Source: Neobacillus niacini (GTDB taxonomy: Bacteria > Bacillota > Bacilli > Bacillales > Cytobacillaceae). From it: 64,000 nt of DNA. Each line of letters starts with the position of its first letter. Position 1 is the first letter of the stretch. A program made the position numbers and the translations under genes. The stretch spans positions 186,001 to 250,000 of the forward strand of contig NZ_JAMBOB010000006.1 of assembly GCF_023715415.1 (NCBI RefSeq). The letters are read 5' to 3'. This document shows positions 25,177-33,632 of this stretch, piece by piece. The notes under the pieces were generated by a model. The model saw only the letters and a list, made by a program, of their open reading frames with translations, had not been told where the DNA came from and searched no databases.

Positions 25177-26016
25177 TTAATCCTCTACAATACTACCACC
25201 AGGAACAGTGAATCCAGGGTTAGTTCTAGGGTCCGGTTGAGTTGTACCATCAGCTGAATTCTGTACTCCATTGTTTATAGTACCATTTTCATCATTAGTA
25301 AGTACTTCTACACCATCCCACTGAGTTGCCTCAAGGTCGAAGGAGAAGTTAACTGCATTTCCTTGGTATTTATTTTGTACATATTCAGAGAATGGATTGC
25401 TTGGGTCAACCTTTGTAGTATCATTTTTAAATGTAATCTTCACATGCACATCATCTGTATCTACAGGTGTCACTGGAATACCTCTTCCTTCACTACCAAG
25501 CAAGTTAGATAGTGGTGCAAGGTTTATCCGTTTTGTGCCATCTGTTGCTTCGTAAACATCTTTTACTGCGTTAAAATCATAGGATTCATTAACAAGTTGT
25601 TTTAAAGTAATTGTTTTTCCAGAAAATACACCCACAGTTTCGCCAGTCTTTCTTTCAACTTTAAAGAATTCAATTTCAAACTGGTCAAGGAAAGCATTCA
25701 TATCTGTATTTGTACCTACACCAGGAACAAAACCAGAGGCAGATCCGCTTAGCAATACCTCTTTAATGGCTAATGACCCTTTATTAGTTAATGTAAACAC
25801 TCTTTCAACACTATCCCCAGGTTTCATATTTCTTAAATCAAAATTAATAGGTTCAGTTTGTGAGTTTGCTACAACACCTAAATCTAATGTCCCTGCAGCA
25901 AAATGATTGTTAATTGCTCCAGTGTCATTGAATGCTGCCCATGTTCCTCCACCAATTAATGATAAACCTAATGCTGCAGATGCTACTCCCAAACCTAATT
26001 TCTTTTTCATACTCAT
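25177..26016 (-). CDS. tasA: TasA/camelysin family biofilm matrix fibre protein
   Basis: 279 aa. The signal peptide MSMKKKLGLGVASAALGLSL runs into GGGTWAAFNDTG, the usual SipW-type cleavage region of TasA/CalY. The mature domain has FDLRNMKPGDSVERVFTLTN and continues with the jelly-roll text of the family (AVNFSFDLEATQWDG). Known: TasA forms the main protein fibres of Bacillus biofilms and is processed by SipW. ATG 26016 follows GGAGG. It is third in the operon after tapA and sipW. The acidic, Asn/Asp-rich C-terminus of about 40 residues is an addition compared with short CalY proteins. Confidence 0.9.
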   Translation of the reverse strand: MSMKKKLGLGVASAALGLSLIGGGTWAAFNDTGAINNHFAAGTLDLGVVANSQTEPINFDLRNMKPGDSVERVFTLTNKGSLAIKEVLLSGSASGFVPGVGTNTDMNAFLDQFEIEFFKVERKTGETVGVFSGKTITLKQLVNESYDFNAVKDVYEATDGTKRINLAPLSNLLGSEGRGIPVTPVDTDDVHVKITFKNDTTKVDPSNPFSEYVQNKYQGNAVNFSFDLEATQWDGVEVLTNDENGTINNGVQNSADGTTQPDPRTNPGFTVPGGSIVED

Positions 26017-26105
26017 TTCTTTTTCCTCCTCAATTTTCCCCTCGTTTTTCGAGGTATGTAATTTTTATATTGAACCCCTATGTTTACATAAGGAATACAA
26101 CCAAT

Positions 26106-26675
26106 TTAAGCAGTTTTTTCAGTTTCTTTTTGTGATTTATCTAATTCTCTTAAGCCAGTCATGATTGAATATGCTGAGTATACTAGTAAGAGAACACCTG
26201 GGATAATTAGCAATGCTGCCATCCCTTTACTTGATTTAGCAAAATCTATTAAATATCCTAGGAAAGGAATCGTAAAACCTGTGTATTTTGCAACCACATT
26301 TTGGGAAAGCACTGGTTGAGAATCCGTATCTTCGTTGTTATCCCCTTTTGTTTGATACATTACCTGGTCACCTTGTTTAATAACCTCAATAATTCTATGA
26401 GTAACAAGACTTTGATCTTGTTGCATATAAGTAATAATGTCGTTCTTTTTTAAGCTGGACGAATCACTTACTGGCTTAACAGCAATTATCGAACCAGTTT
26501 TAAAAGTAGGTTCCATGGAACCAGATAATACAGTTTTTAATTGGTTACCCAAGAAATTTGGTTCACCACCAGAAGCTTTAGATGAAACAACTACAAATAT
26601 CATGAAGATTAGTAGTAGGAATAATAGACCTGTTATCACATTACTTGTAATCTTTAAAACTTTTTTTGGTGTCAT
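26106..26675 (-). CDS. sipW: Signal peptidase I, SipW type
   Basis: 189 aa ER-type signal peptidase. The N-terminal membrane segment (GLLFLLLIFMIFVVVSS) precedes the catalytic Ser in VLSGSMEPTFKTGS, the His in LVTHRIIEV and the Asp in GDNNEDTD; a second membrane segment (ALLIIPGVLLLVYSAYSI) is at the C-terminus. The Ser-His pair instead of Ser-Lys marks the SipW class that processes TasA and TapA. It starts at ATG 26675 with GGAGTG upstream. Second gene of the operon. Confidence 0.93.
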   Translation of the reverse strand: MTPKKVLKITSNVITGLLFLLLIFMIFVVVSSKASGGEPNFLGNQLKTVLSGSMEPTFKTGSIIAVKPVSDSSSLKKNDIITYMQQDQSLVTHRIIEVIKQGDQVMYQTKGDNNEDTDSQPVLSQNVVAKYTGFTIPFLGYLIDFAKSSKGMAALLIIPGVLLLVYSAYSIMTGLRELDKSQKETEKTA

Positions 26676-26723
26676 ATAAATATCACTCCATTATTCTGAT
26701 AAAATTAATTTTTTTACTGCTCA

Positions 26724-27716
26724 CTATTTAATAACGACTACATTGTCTTCTGAAATAATTACTTTAATGCCTGCAGATTCATTTTTATTTGATTCGTCAG
26801 CAGCAGTAATTCTGTATGTAGCTGGTTGAATATTTTTCATTTCCAATTCTTCTATTGTAATGTCATCCATAATTGGTTGGTCATTTCCTTCAATATAGAC
26901 CCTCACATGATGGAAAGAAGGATGACTTGGATTTATCCATTTTAAATTTACAGTTACTTTTCCACTGCCGCCTGTTTTTTGTATAGTAGTCAAATTTTCT
27001 GAAATTATAATTTCTTGCATAGGTTGATCAATAACTGGTGGTTCTGGTTCTGGTTGTGTTTGAGTTCCATTGCCATCACCTTCTATAGGATTATTACATC
27101 CTGTTATAGTTATTTCTCCACTCCATGGCCCTGTACCATTTCCATTACCATTTGCATGACCTGTCTCATGGTAAGCTTTAATATTGTACCTTCCATCTTT
27201 TAAAGGTTTGTAATAAATATCAAAATACTCACCCTTATCTGGAATTGGAAAGGTTCCATTCTCTACTACTACACCATTCTTTGGATTATCTGATTGACTC
27301 CAATAGACCTCATATCTTGTTAGTTCATGACTTACACTTTCGCCAGTATTGGTAAATCGAGCATAAATACCTTCTTCACAAGTTCCACGGATGCTAACTT
27401 CACTTAAAGAACTATTCCCCCATACCCCGTCGTCCTCAGGATATTTGTCCCAATTGACATGGAGGGAGTTTTCGATAACTTCAACATCATTAAAAGCAGC
27501 ACCAGTGTTAGATGTTAGATACGATCCAGATATGACAAGGAGATACCAGATGGCTACGATTTGAGCTGCAATTATTACTTTTTTGCTTTTTGTCCTGAAC
27601 TTTCTCAATCGAGTTTTTCGTATGGTACTCCCCTCCTCATTCGTTCTATCTAATGAATAATTTTTCTTATGTAGTTTATTAAGAACAAAGTTGGTGACTT
27701 TTTTTTTCATTTTCAT
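26724..27716 (-). CDS. tapA: TapA-like amyloid fibre assembly protein
   Basis: About 330 aa. After a basic N-terminus of about 45 residues comes a membrane/signal segment (IIAAQIVAIWYLLVISGSYL) and GAAFNDVEV, comparable to the AAF-D start of mature TapA. The next domain has TGESVSHELTRYEVYW, KPLKDGRYNIKAYH and a late Cys (ITGC) pairing with GTCEEG, as in B. subtilis TapA. Beyond it are a Pro/Gln/Glu linker and an extra beta domain (residues 235-330), so it is longer than B. subtilis TapA (about 253 aa). The start chosen is ATG 27716. First gene of tapA-sipW-tasA. Confidence 0.82.
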   Translation of the reverse strand: MKMKKKVTNFVLNKLHKKNYSLDRTNEEGSTIRKTRLRKFRTKSKKVIIAAQIVAIWYLLVISGSYLTSNTGAAFNDVEVIENSLHVNWDKYPEDDGVWGNSSLSEVSIRGTCEEGIYARFTNTGESVSHELTRYEVYWSQSDNPKNGVVVENGTFPIPDKGEYFDIYYKPLKDGRYNIKAYHETGHANGNGNGTGPWSGEITITGCNNPIEGDGNGTQTQPEPEPPVIDQPMQEIIISENLTTIQKTGGSGKVTVNLKWINPSHPSFHHVRVYIEGNDQPIMDDITIEELEMKNIQPATYRITAADESNKNESAGIKVIISEDNVVVIK

Positions 27717-27739
27717 CAACTTCCTTAGAACGCTTATTT

Positions 27740-27794
27740 GTTCTCTGTAACGAACTTATGAATTGAGTATAAAACAAAATAACGAACTTGAAAA
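27740..27794 (-). promoter_or_regulatory. tapA promoter with SinR-type boxes
   Basis: Minus strand: TTTTCA (27789-27794), 17 bp, TATACT (27766-27771). A SinR half-site GTTCTCT is on the plus strand at 27740-27746, followed by the inverted half AACGAAC (27749-27755); a further CGAAC half-site sits between -35 and -10 (27783-27787). This fits repression of the matrix operon by the divergently encoded SinR. Confidence 0.7.
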
Positions 27795-27822
27795 ACCTCA
27801 AAAAAGACCATTTTTTCTTAAT

Positions 27823-27939
27823 AAAGAACACTTTCGTTCTATTTACTCGATATATCTCCTGTTTTCTTATTATTTTGTATTTTATAAAGAATGTATTGTT
27901 CTATATAATGTATTTTGTAAGCGAATTCCTTTGTTCTAT
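27823..27939 (+). promoter_or_regulatory. sinR promoter region with clustered SinR-type boxes
   Basis: AAAGAAC at 27823 and GTTCTAT at 27836 form an inverted pair; further GTTCTAT copies lie at 27898 and 27933. The 27898 copy overlaps a -10 TATAAT (27904-27909; -35 TTTATA at 27881, 17-bp spacer). The layout predicts negative autoregulation. Confidence 0.65.
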
Positions 27940-27958
27940 TTTAGGAGATGAAGGTGAT

Positions 27959-28306
27959 ATGATCGGGAAGAGGATTAAAAGGTTACGGCAGCAGAAAGGG
28001 TATTCCATTACTGAATTAGGAAGGTTAGCTGATGTTTCGAAATCTTACTTAAGCCAGCTTGAGCGAGGTTTACAGACCAATCCGTCTCTTCAATTTCTGG
28101 TAAAGGTGTCAAAACCTTTGGATACAAGTATTGATTTTTTATTACAGGAATCAAAAGTACATAAATGTGTAGATATCGAACTTGATGAGGAATGGAAGAT
28201 ATTAATTCGCCAAGCTATTAAAGACGGGTTGAAGAAGGAAGATTTTCATGAGTACCGGAACTACATTAAATTCAAGGAATGGATGAAAGATCAAGAAAAG
28301 TCATAA
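27959..28306 (+). CDS. sinR: SinR-type HTH transcriptional regulator
   Basis: 115 aa, cytoplasmic repressor of matrix genes. The N-terminal XRE helix-turn-helix (MIGKRIKRLRQQKGYSITEL, SKSYLSQLERGLQTNPS) is very close to SinR. The C-terminal SinI-like dimerisation segment is DEEWKILIRQAIKDGLKKEDF with FKEWMKDQE at the end. ATG 27959 has AAGGTG upstream; the longer in-frame extension to 27788 is AT-rich and not protein-like. No sinI antagonist gene is adjacent, unlike B. subtilis. It is divergent from tapA over a 240-bp spacer full of SinR-type boxes. Confidence 0.9.
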   Translation: MIGKRIKRLRQQKGYSITELGRLADVSKSYLSQLERGLQTNPSLQFLVKVSKPLDTSIDFLLQESKVHKCVDIELDEEWKILIRQAIKDGLKKEDFHEYRNYIKFKEWMKDQEKS

Positions 28307-28586
28307 AAAAATGCCCCCATTCGATTAAGAGAATGAGGGCATTTTTCTTGTTTAAGTTTTTCAGTTTAAAATCAAGGTTACCTTCATTATTAACTTCTAA
28401 AGTGGATGTAGACCAATCCCCTGGTTTCATGTTCTTTACATCAAATAAAAACTCTGCGGGGGTTGTTGAAATATCTACCCCATAGTCTGACTCATCAGCT
28501 TTTGTATCTTTAACCTGAATTAAGAAAATCATGACCATAGATAAAAGAATGGCAACACTAATAAATATAAACTTGACCCTTTTCAT
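28272..28586 (-). pseudogene. Truncated TasA-like/LPXTG-type matrix protein gene
   Basis: Starts well (ATG 28586 after AGAGGTG; signal peptide FIFISVAILLSMVMIFLIQV; domain TTPAEFLFDVKNMKPGDWST). After LDFKLKN the homology to the family stops, about one third into the domain, and the frame continues through the sinR terminator into the 3' end of sinR on the other strand. The stop at 28272 overlaps sinR by 35 bp. It is best read as the 5' remnant of a paralogue of the LPXTG protein at 24498 whose 3' part was deleted. A perfect SinR box (28754-28769) remains upstream. It could still make a short secreted peptide of about 75 residues. Confidence 0.72.
28309..28346 (+). terminator. sinR terminator
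   Basis: Stem AAATGCCC-CATTC / GAATG-GGGCATTT followed by TTCTTG. It sits just after the sinR stop, inside the reading frame of the truncated convergent gene. Confidence 0.8.
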
Positions 28587-28753
28587 TTTAACACCTCTCA
28601 GTGCCTACACCGAAAGTAATAGTGTAGTAAATAATTTAGAATAGTTATTTAAAACTCTACTCTCTTAAGCTAATTAACCTTCAGGATATTTTCTCCCCTT
28701 TCATACTTAATTGGTTTTCAGCTTCCTAAAAACATTATTCTATATGAAGGTTC

Positions 28754-28769
28754 GTTCTCTTTAAAGAAC
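28754..28769. promoter_or_regulatory. Palindromic SinR-type operator
   Basis: GTTCTCTTTAAAGAAC combines two SinR half-sites head to head. It is the best SinR-like site in the window and lies upstream of a gene that is now broken. Confidence 0.68.
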
Positions 28770-28933
28770 AGTTAAGTATATTATAGATCATTATGGAAAT
28801 TTTGGGTATATTTTTCAAGACTTTAGTCCTATTATACTGTACGAAGTAAATGCTTAAGTATTTTCGAGGTTTCGTGCCTTCGTCTCCAATCAACAGAGTT
28901 AGCATTATCCACGATTTTGCTATAGTACAACCA

Positions 28934-28977
28934 CAAAAAAAGGCCGTCAGAGAAATGAATCTCTGACGGCCTTTTTT
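28934..28977 (-). terminator. tatC terminator
   Basis: Perfect 14-bp stem AGGCCGTCAGAGA / TCTCTGACGGCCT with A- and T-runs on both sides, 10 bp after the tatC stop. Likely works in both directions. Confidence 0.88.
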
Positions 28978-28986
28978 ACTCTTTTA

Positions 28987-29730
28987 TTATGCTTCTGCAA
29001 ACTCTTCTTCTTGTTCCTGAAGCTTTTTCATTCGCTTCTTGTAGACAACTTTCGATAAGTTAATCGAGATTTCATATAGTAGTAATAACGGTAAGGTTAC
29101 TACAAAATCCGACATAAAATCCGGAGGTGTAATCACTATTGCGATTAGGATTAAGACGAAATATGCATACTTACGAATTTTTGCTAGCACGAACGGGTTA
29201 ATAATTCCTAGTGACGTTAAGAACATAACGACCGCTGGCAGCTCGAACAACACTCCAAACGGAAGGGTCATATTCATAATAAACCGGAAATATCGTTCTG
29301 CTGTAAAATTCGTTACAAACATGTCAGCTCCCATACTGACTAAAAACTCGAGCACCATTGGGAAAATGATGAAATAACCAAAAGATATTCCAACAATAAA
29401 AAGAATAAACAACGCGGGAATATAAGATAAGGTAATTTTTCTTTCAATCGGTTTGAGTGCAGGCTTCACAAACATCCATAATTGGCTGGCCAACACTGGA
29501 ATCGTACCCGTAATCGCAATAACCGTCGCAATCATAAAATAAACCCAAATAATATCACTTGGTCCGAGTACAATCAATTTGACATCAAGATCTCGAACAA
29601 TCCAATCGTAGATATCGGTCACATAAATGAATCCAACAATGAAAAAAACAACAAAAGCAACTGCGGAAATAATAATCCGTTTACGCAGTTCATCTAAATG
29701 ATCAACTAATTGCAATTCTTTATCTTCCAT
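28987..29730 (-). CDS. tatC: Twin-arginine translocase subunit TatC
   Basis: 247 aa, six membrane helices. N-terminal DHLDELRKRIIISAVAFVVF is the family signature; the periplasmic loop and FVKPALKPIERK (helix 2-3 loop) and the Glu in LPFGVLFELPAVVMFLTSLG are conserved. It recognises the RR signal peptide and forms the translocase with TatA. ATG 29730 after AGGGGAAA. It follows tatA with a gap of about 120 bp that holds a hairpin. The pair resembles TatAy-TatCy of B. subtilis. Confidence 0.95.
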   Translation of the reverse strand: MEDKELQLVDHLDELRKRIIISAVAFVVFFIVGFIYVTDIYDWIVRDLDVKLIVLGPSDIIWVYFMIATVIAITGTIPVLASQLWMFVKPALKPIERKITLSYIPALFILFIVGISFGYFIIFPMVLEFLVSMGADMFVTNFTAERYFRFIMNMTLPFGVLFELPAVVMFLTSLGIINPFVLAKIRKYAYFVLILIAIVITPPDFMSDFVVTLPLLLLYEISINLSKVVYKKRMKKLQEQEEEFAEA

Positions 29731-29829
29731 GTATTTCCCCTGCCAATTTCAAAGGTTGAAAAGTAATCCTTCTGTTGAAAAACTAGATTAACACCGTTTT
29801 TATAGTTTAAATAACATTTGAAGAAAAAA

Positions 29830-29856
29830 AGGTGCAAGAAAGATTCTTACACCTTA
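29830..29856 (-). terminator. Hairpin between tatA and tatC
   Basis: Minus-strand stem AAGGTGTAAGAAT / TTCTTGCACC followed by T6. It overlaps the tatA stop codon and should make tatA more abundant than tatC, the known need of Tat systems. Confidence 0.78.
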
Positions 29857-30048
29857 TTTAGTCAATTTTTGTTTTTCCTCTTCGACATCCTTCATTACAT
29901 CGTCTGTTAATTCACGAGTTGACTTCTTGAATTCCTTCAAAGTTTGTCCAAAGGCACGACCGATTTCCGGTAATTTCTTAGGTCCAAAGATGATGAGGGC
30001 TAAAGTTAAGATAAGAATTAATCCTGGTACTCCAATATTTGAGAACAT
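29854..30048 (-). CDS. tatA: Twin-arginine translocase subunit TatA
   Basis: 64 aa. One N-terminal membrane helix ([17 protein letters not shown]), the [17 protein letters not shown] hinge and amphipathic helix, and a charged tail are diagnostic. ATG 30048 after AAGGGGATG. It forms the protein-conducting oligomer with TatC downstream. Size matches TatAy/TatAc rather than TatB. Confidence 0.95.
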   Translation of the reverse strand: MFSNIGVPGLILILTLALIIFGPKKLPEIGRAFGQTLKEFKKSTRELTDDVMKDVEEEKQKLTK

Positions 30049-30273
30049 GCGTTTACATCCCCTTAAGTTAATTATCTTTCTACTACGATTATAGTATTGA
30101 TATACCGTTTTGAGTTAAATATACGTAATAATTCATATTAATTTCACATTATTTATGAAATATTACCTAGTTGTGATATTTGGCATTTATATATGAACCT
30201 TTTCCTCTTAACAATTTACCAAGAACAGCTCTTGAAGTCAATGTAAAATGGTATGTTGAATTGTATAAATATT

Positions 30274-30303
30274 TTGACAATTAGGTGTTTATTCGTTTAT
30301 AAT
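30274..30303 (+). promoter_or_regulatory. SigA promoter of the 84-aa protein gene
   Basis: TTGACA (30274-30279), 18 bp, TATAAT (30298-30303): both hexamers are perfect. The rest of the roughly 300-bp spacer (30049-30342) is AT-rich with no other clear signal. Confidence 0.8.
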
Positions 30304-30342
30304 TTCATCAATAGGAACATATACTATTGGAAACTTAGATGA

Positions 30343-30597
30343 ATGGATGTGATGAAGATGGAATTTTCACTCAGTAGTTTTGATGGAGCCCTGCCAGTAG
30401 AAGTCACTATCGATGAAGATAACGGAAGATACATGATTCGCAAGAGCGACCGAAGTGGGGAATACTTTAATAGCCCCAATGAATTAATTCAATGGGTGAA
30501 AGCTCATTTCCATGAGGAAGACTTCTGCCATCCAGATGAATTCAGAGGAATGCTTGATAAACTTACTGATTATGAATTAAACGGCGCATATTTTTAA
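30343..30597 (+). CDS. Conserved small hypothetical protein
   Basis: Up to 84 aa, acidic, soluble. The text MEFSLSSFDGALPVEVTIDE and the C-terminal DEFRGMLDKLTDYELNGAYF suggest a compact alpha/beta fold. I do not recognise the family. Starts are possible at ATG 30343, 30352 or 30358; MEFSLSSF (30358) is the most protein-like beginning, but the ribosome binding signal (GGATG) does not decide. It has a perfect SigA promoter and its own terminator, so it is a well-expressed single gene lying divergently from tatA. Confidence 0.75.
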   Translation: MDVMKMEFSLSSFDGALPVEVTIDEDNGRYMIRKSDRSGEYFNSPNELIQWVKAHFHEEDFCHPDEFRGMLDKLTDYELNGAYF

Positions 30598-30602
30598 CAG
30601 TA

Positions 30603-30632
30603 AAAGAAGCATCGGACCGATGCTTCTTTCTT
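30603..30632 (+). terminator. Terminator of the small hypothetical gene
   Basis: Stem AGAAGCATCGG / CCGATGCTTCT (30605-30627) followed by TTCTTTAT. The same stem GAAGCATCGG is used by the metA terminator at 53437-53470. Confidence 0.82.
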
Positions 30633-30659
30633 TATGACACCCAACTTTAACCAGCGTGA

Positions 30660-31160
30660 TTAACGGTTGCCTTTTTTAATGTGATCATAAATTCTATATT
30701 CGTACTTATAAGGATTCTTCTCATCTTTTATTCCCTTTTCAGAGGAGATAAGCTCCCACTGATGTTCATTGAACTCTGGGAAATAGGTATCCCCCTCGAA
30801 CTCTTCTTCGATATGTGTGATATAAAGACGGTCGACATATTCAAACGTTTCTTTGAAAATTTCAGCCCCGCCAATTACGAAGATTTCATCTTCTTGATTT
30901 CTACAATATTCAACAAAATCCTCGATTGAGTAGAAGATTGTCACATCATTACTCTTATAATCCAACTGCCGGGTAATCACGATATTCTCCCTGCCTGGAA
31001 GAGCCCGTCCAATGGATTCATGCGTTTTCCTGCCCATGGCAATCGGGTGACCCATTGTCGTCCGCTTGAAGAACTTTAAATCCTCCGGTAAATGCCAAGG
31101 CAATTGATTGTCCTTGCCGATTACTCTGTTTTCATCCATTGCCACAATAAAGGAAATCAT
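30660..31160 (-). CDS. dfrA: Dihydrofolate reductase
   Basis: 166 aa, reduces dihydrofolate to tetrahydrofolate with NADPH. Signature text: [20 protein letters not shown], the active-site Glu in [10 protein letters not shown], then [19 protein letters not shown] and the glycine pair [12 protein letters not shown]. It overlaps thyA by 4 bp and is co-transcribed with it, so dihydrofolate made by ThyA is recycled by the product of the next gene. Confidence 0.96.
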   Translation of the reverse strand: MISFIVAMDENRVIGKDNQLPWHLPEDLKFFKRTTMGHPIAMGRKTHESIGRALPGRENIVITRQLDYKSNDVTIFYSIEDFVEYCRNQEDEIFVIGGAEIFKETFEYVDRLYITHIEEEFEGDTYFPEFNEHQWELISSEKGIKDEKNPYKYEYRIYDHIKKGNR

Positions 31161-31951
31161 ACAGAGACAGCTCCCTTAATATGCGGATGTGGATCATAAC
31201 CTTCTAAAGTAAAATCTTCAAATGCAAAAGAAAAAATATCTTTTACGTTTGGATTAATTTTCACTTTTGGTAATGAGCGAAGTTCGCGGCCCATTTGCAA
31301 ATTGACTTGTTCAATATGATTTTGATAGATATGTACATCACCAAACGAGTGGATAAATTCTCCCGGCTCCAAATCACATACTTGTGCAATCATCATTGTC
31401 AATAACGCATAAGAGGCAATATTGAACGGTACGCCAAGAAATACATCCGCAGAGCGTTGATACAACTGACAGGATAATTTACCATCTGAAACGTAGAATT
31501 GAAATAAGCAATGACATGGTGCCAACGCCATTTTATCAATCTCAGCAACATTCCAAGCATTTACAATCAGTCTTCGTGAATTAGGATTTGTTTTTATTTG
31601 ATGGATTAACTCACTAATTTGATCTACCGTCGTTCCATCAGCACCCGTCCAGGAACGCCATTGGTGGCCATATACAGGACCAAGCTCCCCATTTTCATCC
31701 GCCCATTCATTCCAGATTCGTACACCATTTTCTTGTAAATAAGTGACATTGGTATCACCGTTTAAAAACCAAAGCAACTCATAAATAATTGATTTTAAGT
31801 GAAGCTTTTTAGTTGTTAATAATGGAAAGCCTTTTGCTAAATCAAATCTCATTTGATAGCCGAATGTACTAATCGTCCCGGTTCCAGTACGGTCTCCCTT
31901 TTGCTGGCCATTTTTCAAAACATGCTCACATAGCTCTAAATATTGCTTCAA
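31157..31951 (-). CDS. thyA: Thymidylate synthase ThyA
   Basis: 264 aa folate-dependent enzyme making dTMP from dUMP. Active-site Cys146 is in [21 protein letters not shown] and the dUMP contacts [17 protein letters not shown] are present. I place the start at TTG 31951 (then [12 protein letters not shown]) with GGGGAG upstream, which gives the canonical length of 264 aa; the frame is open to 32008. It is the short ThyA type (ThyB of B. subtilis). Operon with dfrA. Confidence 0.95.
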   Translation of the reverse strand: MKQYLELCEHVLKNGQQKGDRTGTGTISTFGYQMRFDLAKGFPLLTTKKLHLKSIIYELLWFLNGDTNVTYLQENGVRIWNEWADENGELGPVYGHQWRSWTGADGTTVDQISELIHQIKTNPNSRRLIVNAWNVAEIDKMALAPCHCLFQFYVSDGKLSCQLYQRSADVFLGVPFNIASYALLTMMIAQVCDLEPGEFIHSFGDVHIYQNHIEQVNLQMGRELRSLPKVKINPNVKDIFSFAFEDFTLEGYDPHPHIKGAVSV

Positions 31952-32021
31952 AACTGACACTCCCCTTGTTTTACATATGTTTTTCATTTTACCACAAAAG
32001 CCCTTCATTTTTCATGAAAGG

Positions 32022-32726
32022 TTAGTGTAGCTTTCTAATAAATTGATACGTAAGAGGTGCAACTGATTTTAATTGTTTATTTGTATCATTATTTAAGTGG
32101 TACATCGCAAATGTTTCTGCAAAATATTCTTCTACATGGAGGATGAAATAAGAGTTTCCAGGAAACAATATTCCTCTCTCCGCCTCCCAAATCAGTTGAA
32201 ATTCTTTATTCTTGCTGACATTCTCGAAAACTAGCTTATCAACTGAATGTGCCATCTCGTGTAATTCTAAGTTTACAGAGCCATGACCTTTTCCTTTTTC
32301 ACTATGCCCTATTTTCACCAGAACCACCTGTGAACCGCCGATTCCCGGTACTGAATCCCACGTTGTTTGTGAATGATAGCCTCTAGGAATCTTCCCTGCT
32401 AAATATCTAGCGGTTTGGTTATCTGTTAATTTCCCAGTAAAAAGCTTTAGCGTGATGTCTTTATTGTTTATTTTTTCTAATAGAGTTTCAGGTAGATTGG
32501 CCATTCTATTAATAATTCCGGCTGCTGCTTTTTCATCAAAAAGGCTGTTTGGTAATATAATTATTTGGTTTAGTTGTTGGAGGGAGTTTTCATTTTTAAT
32601 TAATTGGTAGAGTTCAGAGTTTCTTGGATACTCACCTAGTGAAATACTGTCAAACGAAGCTTTAGAGGTGGTAATCATCGACATAAATAATCCGGCAATA
32701 ACGGAGGAGACTACCCATTTTCGCAT
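32022..32726 (-). CDS. Secreted anthrax-lethal-factor-like (ATLF) zinc metalloprotease
   Basis: 234 aa. A signal peptide (VVSSVIAGLFMSMITTSKAS) is followed by a single domain with the gluzincin sites: His156, Glu157 and His160 in LELHEMAHSVD, and Glu204 in EEYFAETFAMYHL. The second motif closely resembles the zinc-ligand helix of anthrax lethal factor and Pro-Pro endopeptidase 1. Known members cleave near prolines or MAP kinase kinases; the substrate here is unknown and more likely a surface protein of the bacterium. It stands alone between thyA and the Ter island, with a 20-bp repeat array upstream. Confidence 0.8.
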   Translation of the reverse strand: MRKWVVSSVIAGLFMSMITTSKASFDSISLGEYPRNSELYQLIKNENSLQQLNQIIILPNSLFDEKAAAGIINRMANLPETLLEKINNKDITLKLFTGKLTDNQTARYLAGKIPRGYHSQTTWDSVPGIGGSQVVLVKIGHSEKGKGHGSVNLELHEMAHSVDKLVFENVSKNKEFQLIWEAERGILFPGNSYFILHVEEYFAETFAMYHLNNDTNKQLKSVAPLTYQFIRKLH

Positions 32727-32839
32727 ATTATGATCCTCCTAGTAGTTTAATCACATACTAGAATTATAACATGGTAGATGAGTAGAATAATTGGTAATTA
32801 GTAGGAAACCGCCGTGTGAGTTCTCGGTAAAAATGGGAT

Positions 32840-32932
32840 CGCAGATATATTTCATTTAACGCAGATATATTCTGATTATCGCAGATATAATTCACTTTAA
32901 GCAGATATATCTGACTTATCGCAGATATATTC
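32840..32932 (+). repeat. 20-bp intergenic repeat array, locus 2 (5 units)
   Basis: GCAGATATA begins at 32841, 32861, 32881, 32901 and 32921, a strict 20-bp period. A representative unit is CGCAGATATATTTCATTTAA. The fourth unit contains the perfect palindrome CAGATATATCTG. It lies between the ATLF protease gene and the last terD, both on the minus strand; the repeats read in the plus direction as at the other two loci. Confidence 0.88.
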
Positions 32933-32983
32933 TACGAAGTTACCTAGTTTCATAACACCAAAATAATATTTTCCCCAATAAAT

Positions 32984-33017
32984 GCAGAAAAGCTGCCCAA
33001 TTCGGCAGCTTTTCTGC
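32984..33017 (-). terminator. Terminator at the end of the Ter operon
   Basis: Stem GCAGAAAAGCTGCC / GGCAGCTTTTCTGC, nearly perfect, seven bases after the terD stop; the arms contain the A/T runs. Confidence 0.82.
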
Positions 33018-33023
33018 ATAAGT

Positions 33024-33605
33024 CTAAACTTCTAGTCCATAATTGCGGCAAAGTGACGCTAATCCCCCTGAAAATCCGCTTCCGATGGCGTTGAATTTCC
33101 ATTCGCCATTGTGACGATATAGCTCACAGATAACGACGGCGGTTTCAACGGAAAAGTCCTCGCCTAAATCAAAACGGAGGATTTCTCGATTGGTTTCTTC
33201 GTCAAACAACCGGGCAAAGGCATTGGAAACCTGTCCAAAGTTTTGATTCCGGGAGTCTGCATCGTGAATTGTTACTGCAATCGCAATACGGTGCACGTGC
33301 GAAGGAACCTTACTGAAATCAATACGAATTTGTTCGTCATCCCCGTCACCCTCACCGGTGCGGTTATCACCTGTGTGCTCGACTCCGCCAGACGTGTGAA
33401 CTAGATTATTATAGAAGATAAAATCTAAGTCCTGTGTTACTCGGCCATTTTCGTCTGTTAAAAAAGCTGATGCATCAAGGTCGAAGTCGTTTCCGCCACT
33501 ATAGCGGTTTGTATCCCAGCCAAGGCCAATAACAGCCTTTGTCAATCCAGGATTTGTTTTTGTTAAATCAATTCTTTGTCCTTTAGATAAATTGATGCCC
33601 GCCAA
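33024..33605 (-). CDS. TerD family stress protein (third copy)
   Basis: 193 aa. [20 protein letters not shown], the [12 protein letters not shown] core, [12 protein letters not shown] and the calcium-binding loop [17 protein letters not shown], ending [17 protein letters not shown], are the TerD domain. Start is TTG 33605 after AGAGGTGA. Known: TerD domains bind calcium and belong to Ter systems that answer tellurite, oxidative and envelope stress. It is closest to the copy at 43033, so one probably arose from the other by duplication. Last gene of the operon. Confidence 0.93.
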   Translation of the reverse strand: MAGINLSKGQRIDLTKTNPGLTKAVIGLGWDTNRYSGGNDFDLDASAFLTDENGRVTQDLDFIFYNNLVHTSGGVEHTGDNRTGEGDGDDEQIRIDFSKVPSHVHRIAIAVTIHDADSRNQNFGQVSNAFARLFDEETNREILRFDLGEDFSVETAVVICELYRHNGEWKFNAIGSGFSGGLASLCRNYGLEV

Positions 33606-33632
33606 CTAAATCACCTCTTTAGAACTATTGGA

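Larger units (their letters stand above)
28587..28986. other. Intergenic region with palindromic SinR box
   Basis: 400 bp without a gene. It contains GTTCTCTTTAAAGAAC (28754-28769), a perfect inverted pair of SinR half-sites (GTTCTCT / AAAGAAC), 168 bp upstream of the truncated TasA-like gene, and at its right end the tatC terminator. Confidence 0.7.
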
